Of a stretch of DNA of 64,000 nt, positions 54,801-61,233 are shown in pieces; the first letter of the stretch is position 1, and each line of letters starts with the position of its first letter. The notes beneath the pieces are model-generated. The model saw only the letters and a list, made by a program, of their open reading frames with translations. It had not been told where the DNA came from and ran no database searches. Source of the DNA: G965203045 sp965203045 (lineage in GTDB: Bacteria > Pseudomonadota > Gammaproteobacteria > PS1 > Pseudothioglobaceae); assembly GCA_965203045.1 (NCBI GenBank), contig OZ241850.1, forward strand, positions 744,001 through 808,000, in the 5' to 3' direction. The translations under genes were made by a program, and so were the position numbers.

Positions 54801-56191
54801 TGGTAAGATATAGTTCTGTCAAGCCCGTTAGTTGGGACTTGGGCGGCTAAAGTCCCACCATCGGTATAAGTAGCAGCTCTATCTGCGCCTGCTTCAATTG
54901 TGGCATCGCCGCGGTTGATGATAATACTAAAACTAATAGTGTTAGAACCAAAATCATTAATGGCGCTAACTGTTTCTGACCCGCCGTCTGCTTGGGCAGA
55001 GTTTGGTGTGCCGCTAATTAGACAATCTCCTCTCACCGCAGAGATGGTTAGACCATGCCCGCTAAGGCTAGTGCTACAGCTGGTAGCGTCTCCATCGCTG
55101 GCAGTATTGCTAATAACAAGGGGGGCAATTTGCTCGCCGGTGACGTAGGTGGCTAAATTAGTTGGGGTTGATAGAACTGGTGGGCTATCGGCAACATTGA
55201 TAATAAAGATATTGACTTGCTTGCTAACTGTTTGGTTGGCGGTGGTAGCGGTAAGTATAGTGGTGTAGACTTGGGTGGTTTCAAAGTCATTTTCATTGGC
55301 AGCAAGACTAAAAGTTAATACACCGGCGGAAAGACTAAACTCACTATCGTCACTAATACTAAAAGTTGCGTCCTCCAAATTAGCGCTAACGGTGGCGCTA
55401 TAACTTATCGCGCTTCTTTCAGGGAAGCTTGCATCGGCAACGCCTAAAATAAATAATTGGCTAGCAGTGGCGTTAGCAATATCTATACCGCTGGCGTCCA
55501 TACCGCTATTACTTTCTATTACATAAGTGTGGAGAGTAAGAGTTGGGGCTTGGTTGCGGACGTTTTCTGCTGCCTCAACAATCCCCGCTCCCATAATATT
55601 ACCATTAGAAATGTCGTCAATTATTGATGATAAAGTTGCAGCACTACCATCAGCAGCCTCAGAAACAATATACAAGGCAGCGCCGTATAGAGCATTCATA
55701 TCATTATCACTGGTAAAAGCAGGCGCCATAGTAGCAATTTCAACTCCGTCTAAGCCAAATAAGTTAGCTATTCTGGTATTGGCGGTAGTAATGTCGCTAG
55801 TATTGGCGGTGTTGGGGTCGGTCTGCTCGCTAAGAGCGTTAAAAGCGGCGGTGGTGAGCGGGCTGATGACAATATTGCTGCCTCCGCTAGGAATAATAGC
55901 AGTTTGGGCTGAGGCAATAGTAAGTGTTTCTCCGCTTGATTCATCGGTATAACTGCCACCTATACAACTAGCAATAATATTGCCACTATCAACATTATTA
56001 AATGTGGCTGTGCCGTTTGCACCAGTAGTTTGGGTGGCATCGCCTATGGTGCAAACTGCGCCTTGGACTGGGCCTTTGGCAAATGTTAGGTCTACAGAGC
56101 TTTGAGGACTAATCCTAGCGGAGTCATTACTGCCGCAGCTAGCTAAAATTAAAGCTGACAAAGCTACAGATAGGGTTTTAATGCTGTTCAT
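48893..56191 (-). CDS. Giant repeat lipoprotein with Ig/cadherin-like repeats and C-terminal Kelch propeller
   Basis: 2432 residues. The N-terminus is a lipoprotein signal (MNSIKTLSVALSALILASC, lipobox LASC, Cys19), with AAGGA eight bases before the ATG. Residues ~35-210 form a conserved-looking head (AKGPVQGAVCTIGDATQTTGANGTATF). Then come bacterial Ig-like Big-2 units (DTAVATIDENGTINAL type), YDG/MBG-like units and dystroglycan-type cadherin units (SDPNDDDLTFSTDNTDG). A block of about 360 residues made of Big-2, YDG-like, Big-2 and cadherin units occurs three times in tandem (~600-1685). From ~2118 there are about six Kelch repeats (HNDVWRSSNGIIWEQIA, LYLMGGLS type) ending at the C-terminus. 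Probably an outer-membrane-anchored adhesin or surface-recognition protein; ligand unknown. Confidence 0.8.
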   Translation of the reverse strand: MNSIKTLSVALSALILASCGSNDSARISPQSSVDLTFAKGPVQGAVCTIGDATQTTGANGTATFNNVDSGNIIASCIGGSYTDESSGETLTIASAQTAIIPSGGSNIVISPLTTAAFNALSEQTDPNTANTSDITTANTRIANLFGLDGVEIATMAPAFTSDNDMNALYGAALYIVSEAADGSAATLSSIIDDISNGNIMGAGIVEAAENVRNQAPTLTLHTYVIESNSGMDASGIDIANATASQLFILGVADASFPERSAISYSATVSANLEDATFSISDDSEFSLSAGVLTFSLAANENDFETTQVYTTILTATTANQTVSKQVNIFIINVADSPPVLSTPTNLATYVTGEQIAPLVISNTASDGDATSCSTSLSGHGLTISAVRGDCLISGTPNSAQADGGSETVSAINDFGSNTISFSIIINRGDATIEAGADRAATYTDGGTLAAQVPTNGLDRTISYQSSDTDVAEVNPNSGVITIRSIGTTRITITATQSTNYNSAEDSYLLTIRRADQSNFNLGANEQSIGLLRGTYQVSPSGNPSGTTISDYSSSNADIATVDDSGEVTLLALGSTTISAVSRGDNYNDAEASFILTVVDRFTIAPTSPIAAYGNGPITFTTIGGVGATTSFTSGDETVATIDSDGVATIINAGTSLITATSDSDEATSVLTVNQVSLDVTVISEGAALSLPNPSAPNSDSNRYTFTYSGDQQAITFTIDGEVAGDDINPSNTDINGDNGATNAGDYSFEIALRDNSDNHRRNYNFATGGDDFAIYWQILRAEQSALSADVPTTLSNNNSFTISVGGASLTSSTTAPIASLTFTSADTAVATINNNGAINALTLGFTTITIESPENLNYLTATISYPLEVVNLPPVANVQPNRNLSIANDITIDLSPEFSDPNGDDLTFSTANTDGRISLDATSGIISVQATAFNAGDSIAITIIASDGLESVTASINLSFLEGLALSPEDPIATYGDGTFDFTTSGGSEASTNISSSDLTVATIDNSGVATIIGAGTSVITATNGGDEATSLLTVNQRPLSVTITSGGTALSLPDTNQPNSDSNRYGITYDGSQQIIAFMINNVVAGDNVMDDVTTSGSSQATDAGDYSATITLTNDDHIRNYNFATGGDDFAIYWQILRAEQSALSADVPATLSNNNSVTISVSGASLTSSTAAPIASLIFTSADTAVATIDDSGTINALTLGFTTITIESPENLNYLIATYSDRLEVVNLTPTADEIPDRALLITNDITIDLSPYFSDPNDDDLTFSTDNTDGRISLEATSGIISVEATAFSAGDSITITITASDGLEDAITSINLSFAEGLAISPINPSVTYGDGAITFMADGGVGDASFTSNDGTVATIDDSGVATIIGAGTSVITATNGGDEATSLLTVNQRPLSVTITSGGTALSLPDTNQPNSDSNRYGITYDGSQQIIAFMINNVVAGDNVMGDVTTSGDSQATDAGDYSATIALTNDAHIRNYNFATGGDDFAIYWQILRAEQSALSADVPATLSNNNSVTISVSGASLTSSATATIASLTFTSSDTAVATIDENGTINALTVGFTTITIESPENLNYLIATYIHRLEVVNLTPTADEIPDRVLSTTDDITIALSPYFSDPNDDDLTFSTDNTDSEISLEATSGIISVEATAFSAGDSITITITASDGLESVTASISLSFVAGFSISPPMLVETYGDASPTISVVGSMEGTTGETTFSIDDTSIATIDATNGMTVLNIISIGTTTIRATRGIESATASLVVRRRVLEASLTTPLIFGFDNAPHFVDATLSGGVIDPIQISPEATNSQTDIGNYQTTFTISGSGVDNYELRGHIAADPHSVVISWAIVRGSQDFSIDSPTSLMFGQTSVIEIIGDIIGDRMFSSDNTNVATISLSGGIATVRASGIGTATISLFASGSDNIDPATESYILTVTKNEQSDFAFNPSALIISPQSSINLDSLIVGKLSSGPTNYAVIDGGDFVNLNVSTLTTANSIGSALVEATSPEDDNYSEATAVLDITIAEQSAGVDNPYIRALSDQASIHWENQRGDVDIYLTSSATCTIGVNCISDHRESFVTTVASGTVLPVAATMINNSNFFLTGGNYLVLQFSDNTEARTLIASSVADSPHWRPRFNHQIVQASNTFYLSGGRQDRDTTGHNDVWRSSNGIIWEQIATAPWEARYEHQMVLFNNQLYLMGGLSNDDVYHNDVWRSADGITWTELTASASWSPRRGHRVTVFNDAMYLYGGSVGDVSSSDVWRSTDGITWSLVAASAAPGSRTFHGLLEFDNSLYVLGGLDGTDTFPAGIWASTNTNGAVIGASWTQVASLSLTGFGDATDTGNFGGSYVVNGDELWLFGGASFDGFIQQREYEALFQDGAWSVPTNRTPWGQRRFQQMLIFQDYFYLFGGLRGLQEFNDIWRRPIGMTNWEFLLPLNH
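51149..54380 (-). repeat. Three ~1.08-kb tandem coding repeats in the giant lipoprotein gene
   Basis: Equivalent positions recur every 1077-1080 bases (for example 51495, 52572 and 53652 start the same motif), giving copies at about 51149-52226, 52227-53303 and 53304-54380. The two 3'-most copies (lower coordinates) are nearly identical over long stretches, for example ~51830-52080 versus ~52907-53157. The third is more diverged. The period is a multiple of three, so unequal recombination would change length without breaking the frame. Boundaries are approximate. Confidence 0.85.
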
Positions 56192-56214
56192 TTTATAAGT
56201 CCTTAAAGTTAAAA

Positions 56215-56336
56215 ATTAATAAACCGCCTATTTATACCATATAATTCAATGATAGTGAAAGTTAATTGTAAAAAAATTAATAAACCGCCTATTTATACCA
56301 TATAATCTATACGGTAGTGAGAGTTAATTTTACAAA
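56215..56336. repeat. 61-bp tandem duplication carrying a promoter
   Basis: Copies at 56215-56275 and 56276-56336. The first 31 bases, ending in CATATAAT, are identical; the rest is similar (TAGTG then AGTTAATT). It lies in the divergent gap between the giant lipoprotein and the transglycosylase genes. Each copy has TATAAT on the plus strand (56240-56245 and 56301-56306) and TATAAA on the minus strand just beside it. Confidence 0.8.
56240..56306 (+). promoter_or_regulatory. Duplicated candidate -10 boxes for the transglycosylase gene
   Basis: TATAAT at 56240-56245 and again at 56301-56306, one in each copy of the 61-bp repeat. The downstream one is 34 nt before ATG 56341 and 10 nt before GTG 56317. 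Overlapping minus-strand TATAAA boxes could serve the giant lipoprotein gene. Confidence 0.35.
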
Positions 56337-56340
56337 ACAA

Positions 56341-56955
56341 ATGCCAAAAGTTTATTTTCAAATATTTTCATTAATTGTTATTCTATCCTTAGGCGCCTGT
56401 TTCTCCACCCCGCCAATTGAGGCGGATAATATTTGTAATGTGCTTGATGAAAAAGTGAGCTGGTATAAGGCGGTGAAGAAAGCGCAGCAAAAATGGGGCG
56501 TATCTAAGGCATTGCAATTAGCATTTATTAATCAGGAGTCGCGCTTTGCCAGCGATGCCAAGCCGCCGAGGGAGGAGTTGTTTGGCTTTGTGCCTTGGTT
56601 TAGGAGGTCCAGCGCCTATGGATTTGGACAGGTAAAAGACACAACTTGGCGCTGGTATGAGCAAAAAACCAACAATAGCGGTGCTAGTAGAGATGATTTT
56701 GCTGACGTGACTGATTTCATTGGTTGGTATGTTAATGTGTCTCATCGGCAATTAGGTATTAATAAGGGTGATGTTTATAATCAGTATCTCGCTTATCACG
56801 AAGGACATCAAGGTTTTAAGAACAAGAGCTATAGGCGAAAAGACTGGATACTTGGTGTGGCTAAGTCGGTGGAGAAAACCGCCACTAAATATGCAAAGCA
56901 GTTAAATAGATGTCAAAAGCAGCTAGACAGCAATTATGGCTGGAGGTTTTTCTAG
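56341..56955 (+). CDS. Lytic transglycosylase (SLT-type) lipoprotein
   Basis: 204 residues from ATG 56341, with a lipoprotein signal (VYFQIFSLIVILSLGAC). The SLT fold shows the catalytic Glu in LQLAFINQESRFASDA and the SAYGFGQVKDTTWRWYE block, followed by AYHEGHQGF. It would cleave peptidoglycan glycan strands from the outer membrane. GTG 56317 is an alternative start adding eight residues. It is divergent from the giant lipoprotein gene across the duplicated promoter region, so the two may be regulated together. Confidence 0.85.
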   Translation: MPKVYFQIFSLIVILSLGACFSTPPIEADNICNVLDEKVSWYKAVKKAQQKWGVSKALQLAFINQESRFASDAKPPREELFGFVPWFRRSSAYGFGQVKDTTWRWYEQKTNNSGASRDDFADVTDFIGWYVNVSHRQLGINKGDVYNQYLAYHEGHQGFKNKSYRRKDWILGVAKSVEKTATKYAKQLNRCQKQLDSNYGWRFF

Positions 56956-56983
56956 TTAATAGATAAGGACATGTGAACAAATT

Positions 56984-57289
56984 ATGTGGCAAGCATTGGA
57001 TATAGGTAAACCTAAAAATGGCGCTATGGCTGAAGCGGTGTTAGCAGGGCAAGAGTTATTGGTGGTTAGTATAGATGGCAAGTTATTTTGCGCTGATAAT
57101 TGTTGTCCGCACGAGGAGGCTAAATTGACGCTGGGGTGCTTTGTTGGCACTAGACTTAGGTGCTCTTTGCATGGATTTAGTTTTGATTTGGCAGATGGTG
57201 GCAGGAGCGATGAGGACGGGGTTGATGACTTGCAAACTTATCAGGTGAAAGAGGAAGGTGGGCGTATTTGGGTAGGTGGTAAGCTCTAA
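56984..57289 (+). CDS. Rieske [2Fe-2S] ferredoxin-like protein
   Basis: 101 residues, single Rieske domain. Cluster ligands: CCPHEEAKLTLG (CxH box) and CSLHGFSFDLADG (CxxH box). No signal peptide, so cytoplasmic, like the NirD or dioxygenase-ferredoxin type. It precedes the TrpD-like gene on the same strand by 49 nt. It probably carries electrons to an oxygenase or reductase not seen here. Confidence 0.85.
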   Translation: MWQALDIGKPKNGAMAEAVLAGQELLVVSIDGKLFCADNCCPHEEAKLTLGCFVGTRLRCSLHGFSFDLADGGRSDEDGVDDLQTYQVKEEGGRIWVGGKL

Positions 57290-57338
57290 TGCAGCTTAAA
57301 GCAATCCCCCAAAGTTAGCAAATATAATTATTTAAAAA

Positions 57339-58403
57339 ATGAATGAAGTAGAAACATTGTTAAAATCAGTTATCGGACGTATTGCAACAGGTCCTGACTT
57401 GAGTAAAGACATTGAATTTGACGAAGCAAAAGCGGCAATGGGCGCTGTTTTAAGCGGGCAAGTTGACCCAGTGCAAACTGCAGTTTTCCTGATTGCGCTA
57501 AGAATGAAGCGTGAGACTATGGATGAGAATAAGGGTATTTTGGCAGCTATTCTAGCACAGGCGGATAGACAAATAGTTGTGGTTGATACTTTGGTTGATA
57601 TTGGCGACCCTTATAATGGTTATAGTAGAAGCCTGCCGGTATCATCATTTTTACCGCCGTTATTAGCCGAGCTGGGTTTGCCGTGTGTGATTCACGGGCT
57701 TGATAGTATTACTCCTAAGTTTGGACTTAGCCATAGACGTATTTATCAAAGCTTGGGGCTAGAAGTGGATTTATCAAGCGCTGAGGTTAAAAAACGTATT
57801 GAGAACAAAAGTATTGGTTGGGGCTATATTGACCAGAGTAAGTATTGCCCGAGTTTATACAATTTAGTAGGATTACGCAATAAAATTGTTAAGCGCACGG
57901 TGATTAACACCGTTGAGACTTTAATTGCACCTGTGCGTGGTAAAACTACGCATGCGGTCTTAGGTTTTGTGCATAAGCCATATCCGCCGATTTACGCTGA
58001 ACTAGCAGCAATGTCTGGGTTTGATAGTAGTTTATTGGTGCGCGGAATAGAGGGCGGAGTAGTGCCATCTTTGCGCCAACAAGGCTTAGCGCTTGCCTAT
58101 GATAAAAAGAGTGAGCGAGAACGTATTGATATTGACCCCAAAACACTCGGTATTACACAAACAGTACGCGCTATTGCTATTGATAATAAACTCTCTGATA
58201 GCAATAATGGAGGTGAATTAGCCCAGAGGGTTGTTGAGCTCGGTTTAGAGGCATTAGCGGGTAAGGCAGGAGTATTTTATGACAGCTTGGTCTATGCTGC
58301 TAGCTTGATTTTATCGCAGACAAAAAGAAATATTAGTTTGGTGGAGGCTGCAGAAATAGCGCGCGAGGTTTTAAATAGCGGCGTGGTAAAAAATAGGCTA
58401 TAA
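57339..58403 (+). CDS. Anthranilate phosphoribosyltransferase-like protein (TrpD2/YbiB type)
   Basis: 354 residues of the class III glycosyltransferase (TrpD/NP) fold. The N-terminal helices DEAKAAMGAVLSGQVDPVQTAVFLIALRMKRET match the family, but where true TrpD has the Gly-rich GTGGD loop this has VDIGDPYNGYSRS, so it is a paralogue such as TrpD2/YbiB rather than the tryptophan enzyme. Later GWGYIDQSKYCPSLYNLVGLR and VRGIEGGVVPSL fit TrpD2. YbiB binds nucleic acid; the role here is unknown. No other trp genes nearby. Confidence 0.78.
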   Translation: MNEVETLLKSVIGRIATGPDLSKDIEFDEAKAAMGAVLSGQVDPVQTAVFLIALRMKRETMDENKGILAAILAQADRQIVVVDTLVDIGDPYNGYSRSLPVSSFLPPLLAELGLPCVIHGLDSITPKFGLSHRRIYQSLGLEVDLSSAEVKKRIENKSIGWGYIDQSKYCPSLYNLVGLRNKIVKRTVINTVETLIAPVRGKTTHAVLGFVHKPYPPIYAELAAMSGFDSSLLVRGIEGGVVPSLRQQGLALAYDKKSERERIDIDPKTLGITQTVRAIAIDNKLSDSNNGGELAQRVVELGLEALAGKAGVFYDSLVYAASLILSQTKRNISLVEAAEIAREVLNSGVVKNRL

Positions 58404-58437
58404 TAAAGGCTTACTTGCTAAAAAATAGGAGAAAAGC

Positions 58438-58950
58438 ATGAAGGCGGCGAAAGTAATTATTAGTTGGCTATTTGCGGTGTGGACATCGTATGTTTTTTTG
58501 TTCTCACTATATTTTAAATTTGACCCCAGCGCTAAAGAACCAATACATATATTTCAAACTATTGGCGCTTGGATGAGTGATACGCTAGGCGCTACAATTG
58601 GTAACTTGTTTACTAATTTTGGCCAATATGGAGTTGGTGGGGCAGAGTTGATAACTTCTGTGATTTTGCTAGCGCCGATTGTGATAGGTAATCGGGAGAA
58701 ACTGCATTTTATTGGCGCTTTGGCGGCAATGGCAGTTATGGCTGGGGCGATATTTTTTCATCTATTTACTCCTTTGGGGTGGCATCCCACTTGGGCAGTT
58801 GAAAATGCTAGTCAGTGCGGCGGTGGAGCTATTTATGATGCTGTTGCAAATACTTGTGCTGATACTAGCTTGGCTAATGCGGCGGTATCTATTTTTGTTT
58901 TAGGGTTGGTGGTTGCCTTTATAAACAAAGGCGCTGTCAAAAAATATTGA
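58438..58950 (+). CDS. DoxX-like four-helix membrane protein
   Basis: 170 residues with four hydrophobic helices (about 5-25, 65-85, 95-115 and 143-162). The segment SLYFKFDPSAKEPIHIFQTIG followed by GVGGAELITSVILL resembles DoxX/DoxD-like proteins. A loop between helices 3 and 4 has two Cys (NASQCGGGAIYDAVANTC) that could form a disulfide. AGGAGAAA lies just before the ATG. Function unknown; DoxX-like proteins are tied to redox or membrane quinone reactions in several bacteria. Confidence 0.6.
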   Translation: MKAAKVIISWLFAVWTSYVFLFSLYFKFDPSAKEPIHIFQTIGAWMSDTLGATIGNLFTNFGQYGVGGAELITSVILLAPIVIGNREKLHFIGALAAMAVMAGAIFFHLFTPLGWHPTWAVENASQCGGGAIYDAVANTCADTSLANAAVSIFVLGLVVAFINKGAVKKY

Positions 58951-58984
58951 CTAAACTGGCAACTATTTGTTGTAGTGGAGAGAA

Positions 58985-59788
58985 ATGATAGTTGCTAGAC
59001 TGGTTATTTATTATATTGTGCATGCCTTGTTAAAAGGTGTGCCACCTTGGCGTTATTTTCAACTTAATGCCAAATATTTTAACGCTCAAAAAGGTATTTT
59101 TTCTAAACTGGAAATTGACGACTATATTCCTAAGCAGTGGCGTCTAAGCCAGCATTATTTATCTGCTGGTGAACAAGTTGATAATTTTCCGGTTTTTTTG
59201 AAGCCAGAGTGGGGGCAAAATGGCAACGGCATCCAACGTATTTACTCCCAAGCAAAGCTAAAACAAGCAGAGGTAGACCTAAAAGATATCGCTATGCCTT
59301 ATGTTGTCCAAGCGTTGGCAACAGGGCGTTGTGAGTATGAAATTTTCTATATTCCACATCCTGATAAGGAGCGGCAATTCGTTACCCTTACTATTACTGA
59401 GGTAGCTAATGAGCATGAGCAACATCCGATTAACTCAATTTATAACAAATATACCAAATACTATGATATCACTCATCAGTTTAGCATAGCAGAAATGGGG
59501 CAAATTAAAAATCACTTGGCGCAAATGCCACGGTTTAATATTGCCAGAGTTGCTATTAAAGCTGAGGATAAAAGCAGTTTGCTAAGTGGTAATTTCAAAA
59601 TTATTGAGATTAATTTATTTACTCCGTTTCCACTAAATTTGTTTGATAAAACCAGTCCAGTCAATCGCCATAGTTTTATTAAGGACAATACTAAATATTT
59701 AGCTAATTTGAGTAGCAAGATACCGCGCGAGGATTTCAAGCCGTTTTTATTTTTTAAAAAACTTAGAAAGCACTATCAAATTCAGTGA
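58985..59788 (+). CDS. ATP-grasp-like protein, first of a tandem pair
   Basis: 267 residues. FPVFLKPEWGQNGNGIQRI looks like the ATP-grasp phosphate-binding strand and loop, MPYVVQALATGRCEYEIFYIPHP the adenine-contact and following region, and FKIIEINLFTPFPLNL the metal-binding C-terminal strand with Glu. The N-terminal ~70 residues include a hydrophobic start. The next ATP-grasp gene starts within its stop codon (GTGA), so the two are co-translated. ATP-grasp enzymes join a carboxylate to an amine, thiol or other nucleophile; the substrate is unknown. Confidence 0.55.
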   Translation: MIVARLVIYYIVHALLKGVPPWRYFQLNAKYFNAQKGIFSKLEIDDYIPKQWRLSQHYLSAGEQVDNFPVFLKPEWGQNGNGIQRIYSQAKLKQAEVDLKDIAMPYVVQALATGRCEYEIFYIPHPDKERQFVTLTITEVANEHEQHPINSIYNKYTKYYDITHQFSIAEMGQIKNHLAQMPRFNIARVAIKAEDKSSLLSGNFKIIEINLFTPFPLNLFDKTSPVNRHSFIKDNTKYLANLSSKIPREDFKPFLFFKKLRKHYQIQ

Positions 59789-60666
59789 AAAAGATTGTTT
59801 ATAAATATCTGTCTAAGTGGTTTTTATCCGATTGTAGTAATTATAATAAAGCTAGTATTAGAAGCCTTTGCTATTCTAAACAACAGGCAAGAAGAGCCTT
59901 TAAAAAGCTAGATGTTCCTTATGCCAAAGGAGAAGTATTTTACCTGCCGCATCACACGTTTTCTTTTGCTAAAAAATATGGCTTTCCTTTAGTGGTTAAA
60001 CCTAATGTGGGGGGGTTTTCACGTGGGGCGCATTTTCCTATTAACAATTATTGGCAGTTACTAAAAGCTAGTATTTTGGTTAAAGTTTGGTGGCATAGTA
60101 GTATTGTTGAACGTTATTTAGCGGGCAACAATTATCGTATTGTTGCCCTTAAAGACCAAGTAATGGCTATTGCCAAGCGCTATAGTCCTTTTGTAATTGG
60201 CAATGGAGTTGATAGTATTTCTGTTTTGATTGATAAAGAAAATAATGTGCGCAAACAGATGAACCTATTACCGATTATAGCAACAATTCCTAAAAATAAG
60301 GCTATTATCAGTCATCTAAAACAGCAAGGTTTAAGCCTTAGTAGTGTGCTTAACTTAGAGCGAAAAGTGATATTACATCCCAAAATTGCCATTAAACTTG
60401 GTGGCGTGGTAGAGGCTGTGCCTGCTTCGCACATTAGTGAAAATAATATTGAAACTGTGCTTAAAATTGTGCGCTATTTTGATGCTAATATTTTGGGTAT
60501 TGATGTTATTTGTAAGCGCGATTTAATGGTTGATTTTGCCAAACAGGATTGCGTTTTTTTAGAGGTTAATTCACGTCCATTTTTGAAAATGCACGATGTG
60601 TGTCGTTTTGGTAAAGCGCCAGATTTATCTGAGTTTTATCGGCAATTAGAATTAGTGAACCAATAA
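59785..60666 (+). CDS. ATP-grasp ligase-like protein, second of a tandem pair
   Basis: 293 residues, clearer ATP-grasp than its neighbour: YGFPLVVKPNVGGFSRGAHF (ATP-binding Lys and loop), SIVERYLAGNNYRIVALKDQVMAIAKRYSPFVIGNGVDSI as in cyanophycin synthetase or RimK-like ligases, and DVICKRDLMVDF with VFLEVNSRPFLKMHD (metal Glu/Asn). The start is GTG 59785. The last 15 nt overlap the convergent rnfG. Possible roles are amino-acid or peptide ligation; nothing nearby identifies the product. Confidence 0.7.
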   Translation: MKKIVYKYLSKWFLSDCSNYNKASIRSLCYSKQQARRAFKKLDVPYAKGEVFYLPHHTFSFAKKYGFPLVVKPNVGGFSRGAHFPINNYWQLLKASILVKVWWHSSIVERYLAGNNYRIVALKDQVMAIAKRYSPFVIGNGVDSISVLIDKENNVRKQMNLLPIIATIPKNKAIISHLKQQGLSLSSVLNLERKVILHPKIAIKLGGVVEAVPASHISENNIETVLKIVRYFDANILGIDVICKRDLMVDFAKQDCVFLEVNSRPFLKMHDVCRFGKAPDLSEFYRQLELVNQ

Positions 60667-61233
60667 TGCTTTAAAATTTAACAACACTTTATCCACCGCT
60701 CTAATAACCGCCTCTGAGCTTATAGTAGCACCGCTTAGCGCATCAAAATCACCTCCTGCTTGTTTGACTTGCCAAACTTTTTGTTGGTGTAAGAATGCTT
60801 GGAATTGCAAAATCCAGCTAGATTTATTTTTATCAATACCATCGCCCAAACCCGGTGTTTCTCTGTGGTTAATTACTCTGACACCAATTAGTTCGCCGTC
60901 TGGTTTTATTGCTGTTAGTAGCACAATATCACCGCTATAACCCAATGGATAAGTATGCTCAATTAAATAGGCAATGGTTTTTGATTGCTGCTTAGCTAAA
61001 TAAATAGTAATAACTTGGTTGCTATTATAGAGACTGATACTTTTAGTAATGCTATCTGTTAGAATATCATTATCATAATTTGGTACTAATTCCATTAGTT
61101 TGTCTAGGCGAACTTGGGCAATGTTTTTAGCAATTATATCTTTTGTTTGTTGCTGTATTAGCTGCACCAAGCCAATACAAACTATGGTAAATAGCACTAA
61201 ACCAAGCCCAGTTTTTAAAATTTGATTTGTCAT
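60652..61233 (-). CDS. rnfG: Rnf complex subunit RnfG
   Basis: 193 residues; one N-terminal membrane helix (ILKTGLGLVLFTIVCIGLVQLI) and a periplasmic FMN-binding domain with the flavinylation motif DALSGATISSEAV, whose Thr carries covalent FMN. Also NHRETPGLGDGID, typical of RnfG/NqrC. The Rnf complex couples ferredoxin and NADH to an ion gradient. It overlaps rnfD by 4 nt. rnfE, normally next, is absent; a convergent gene is there instead. Confidence 0.94.
   Translation of the reverse strand: MTNQILKTGLGLVLFTIVCIGLVQLIQQQTKDIIAKNIAQVRLDKLMELVPNYDNDILTDSITKSISLYNSNQVITIYLAKQQSKTIAYLIEHTYPLGYSGDIVLLTAIKPDGELIGVRVINHRETPGLGDGIDKNKSSWILQFQAFLHQQKVWQVKQAGGDFDALSGATISSEAVIRAVDKVLLNFKALLVH

Noticed and set aside
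50481..55952. Many plus-strand open frames (about 60-140 codons) opposite the giant lipoprotein gene
   Set aside because: They recur at the same place in each repeat and have repetitive low-complexity translations; they are antisense shadows of the real minus-strand frame.
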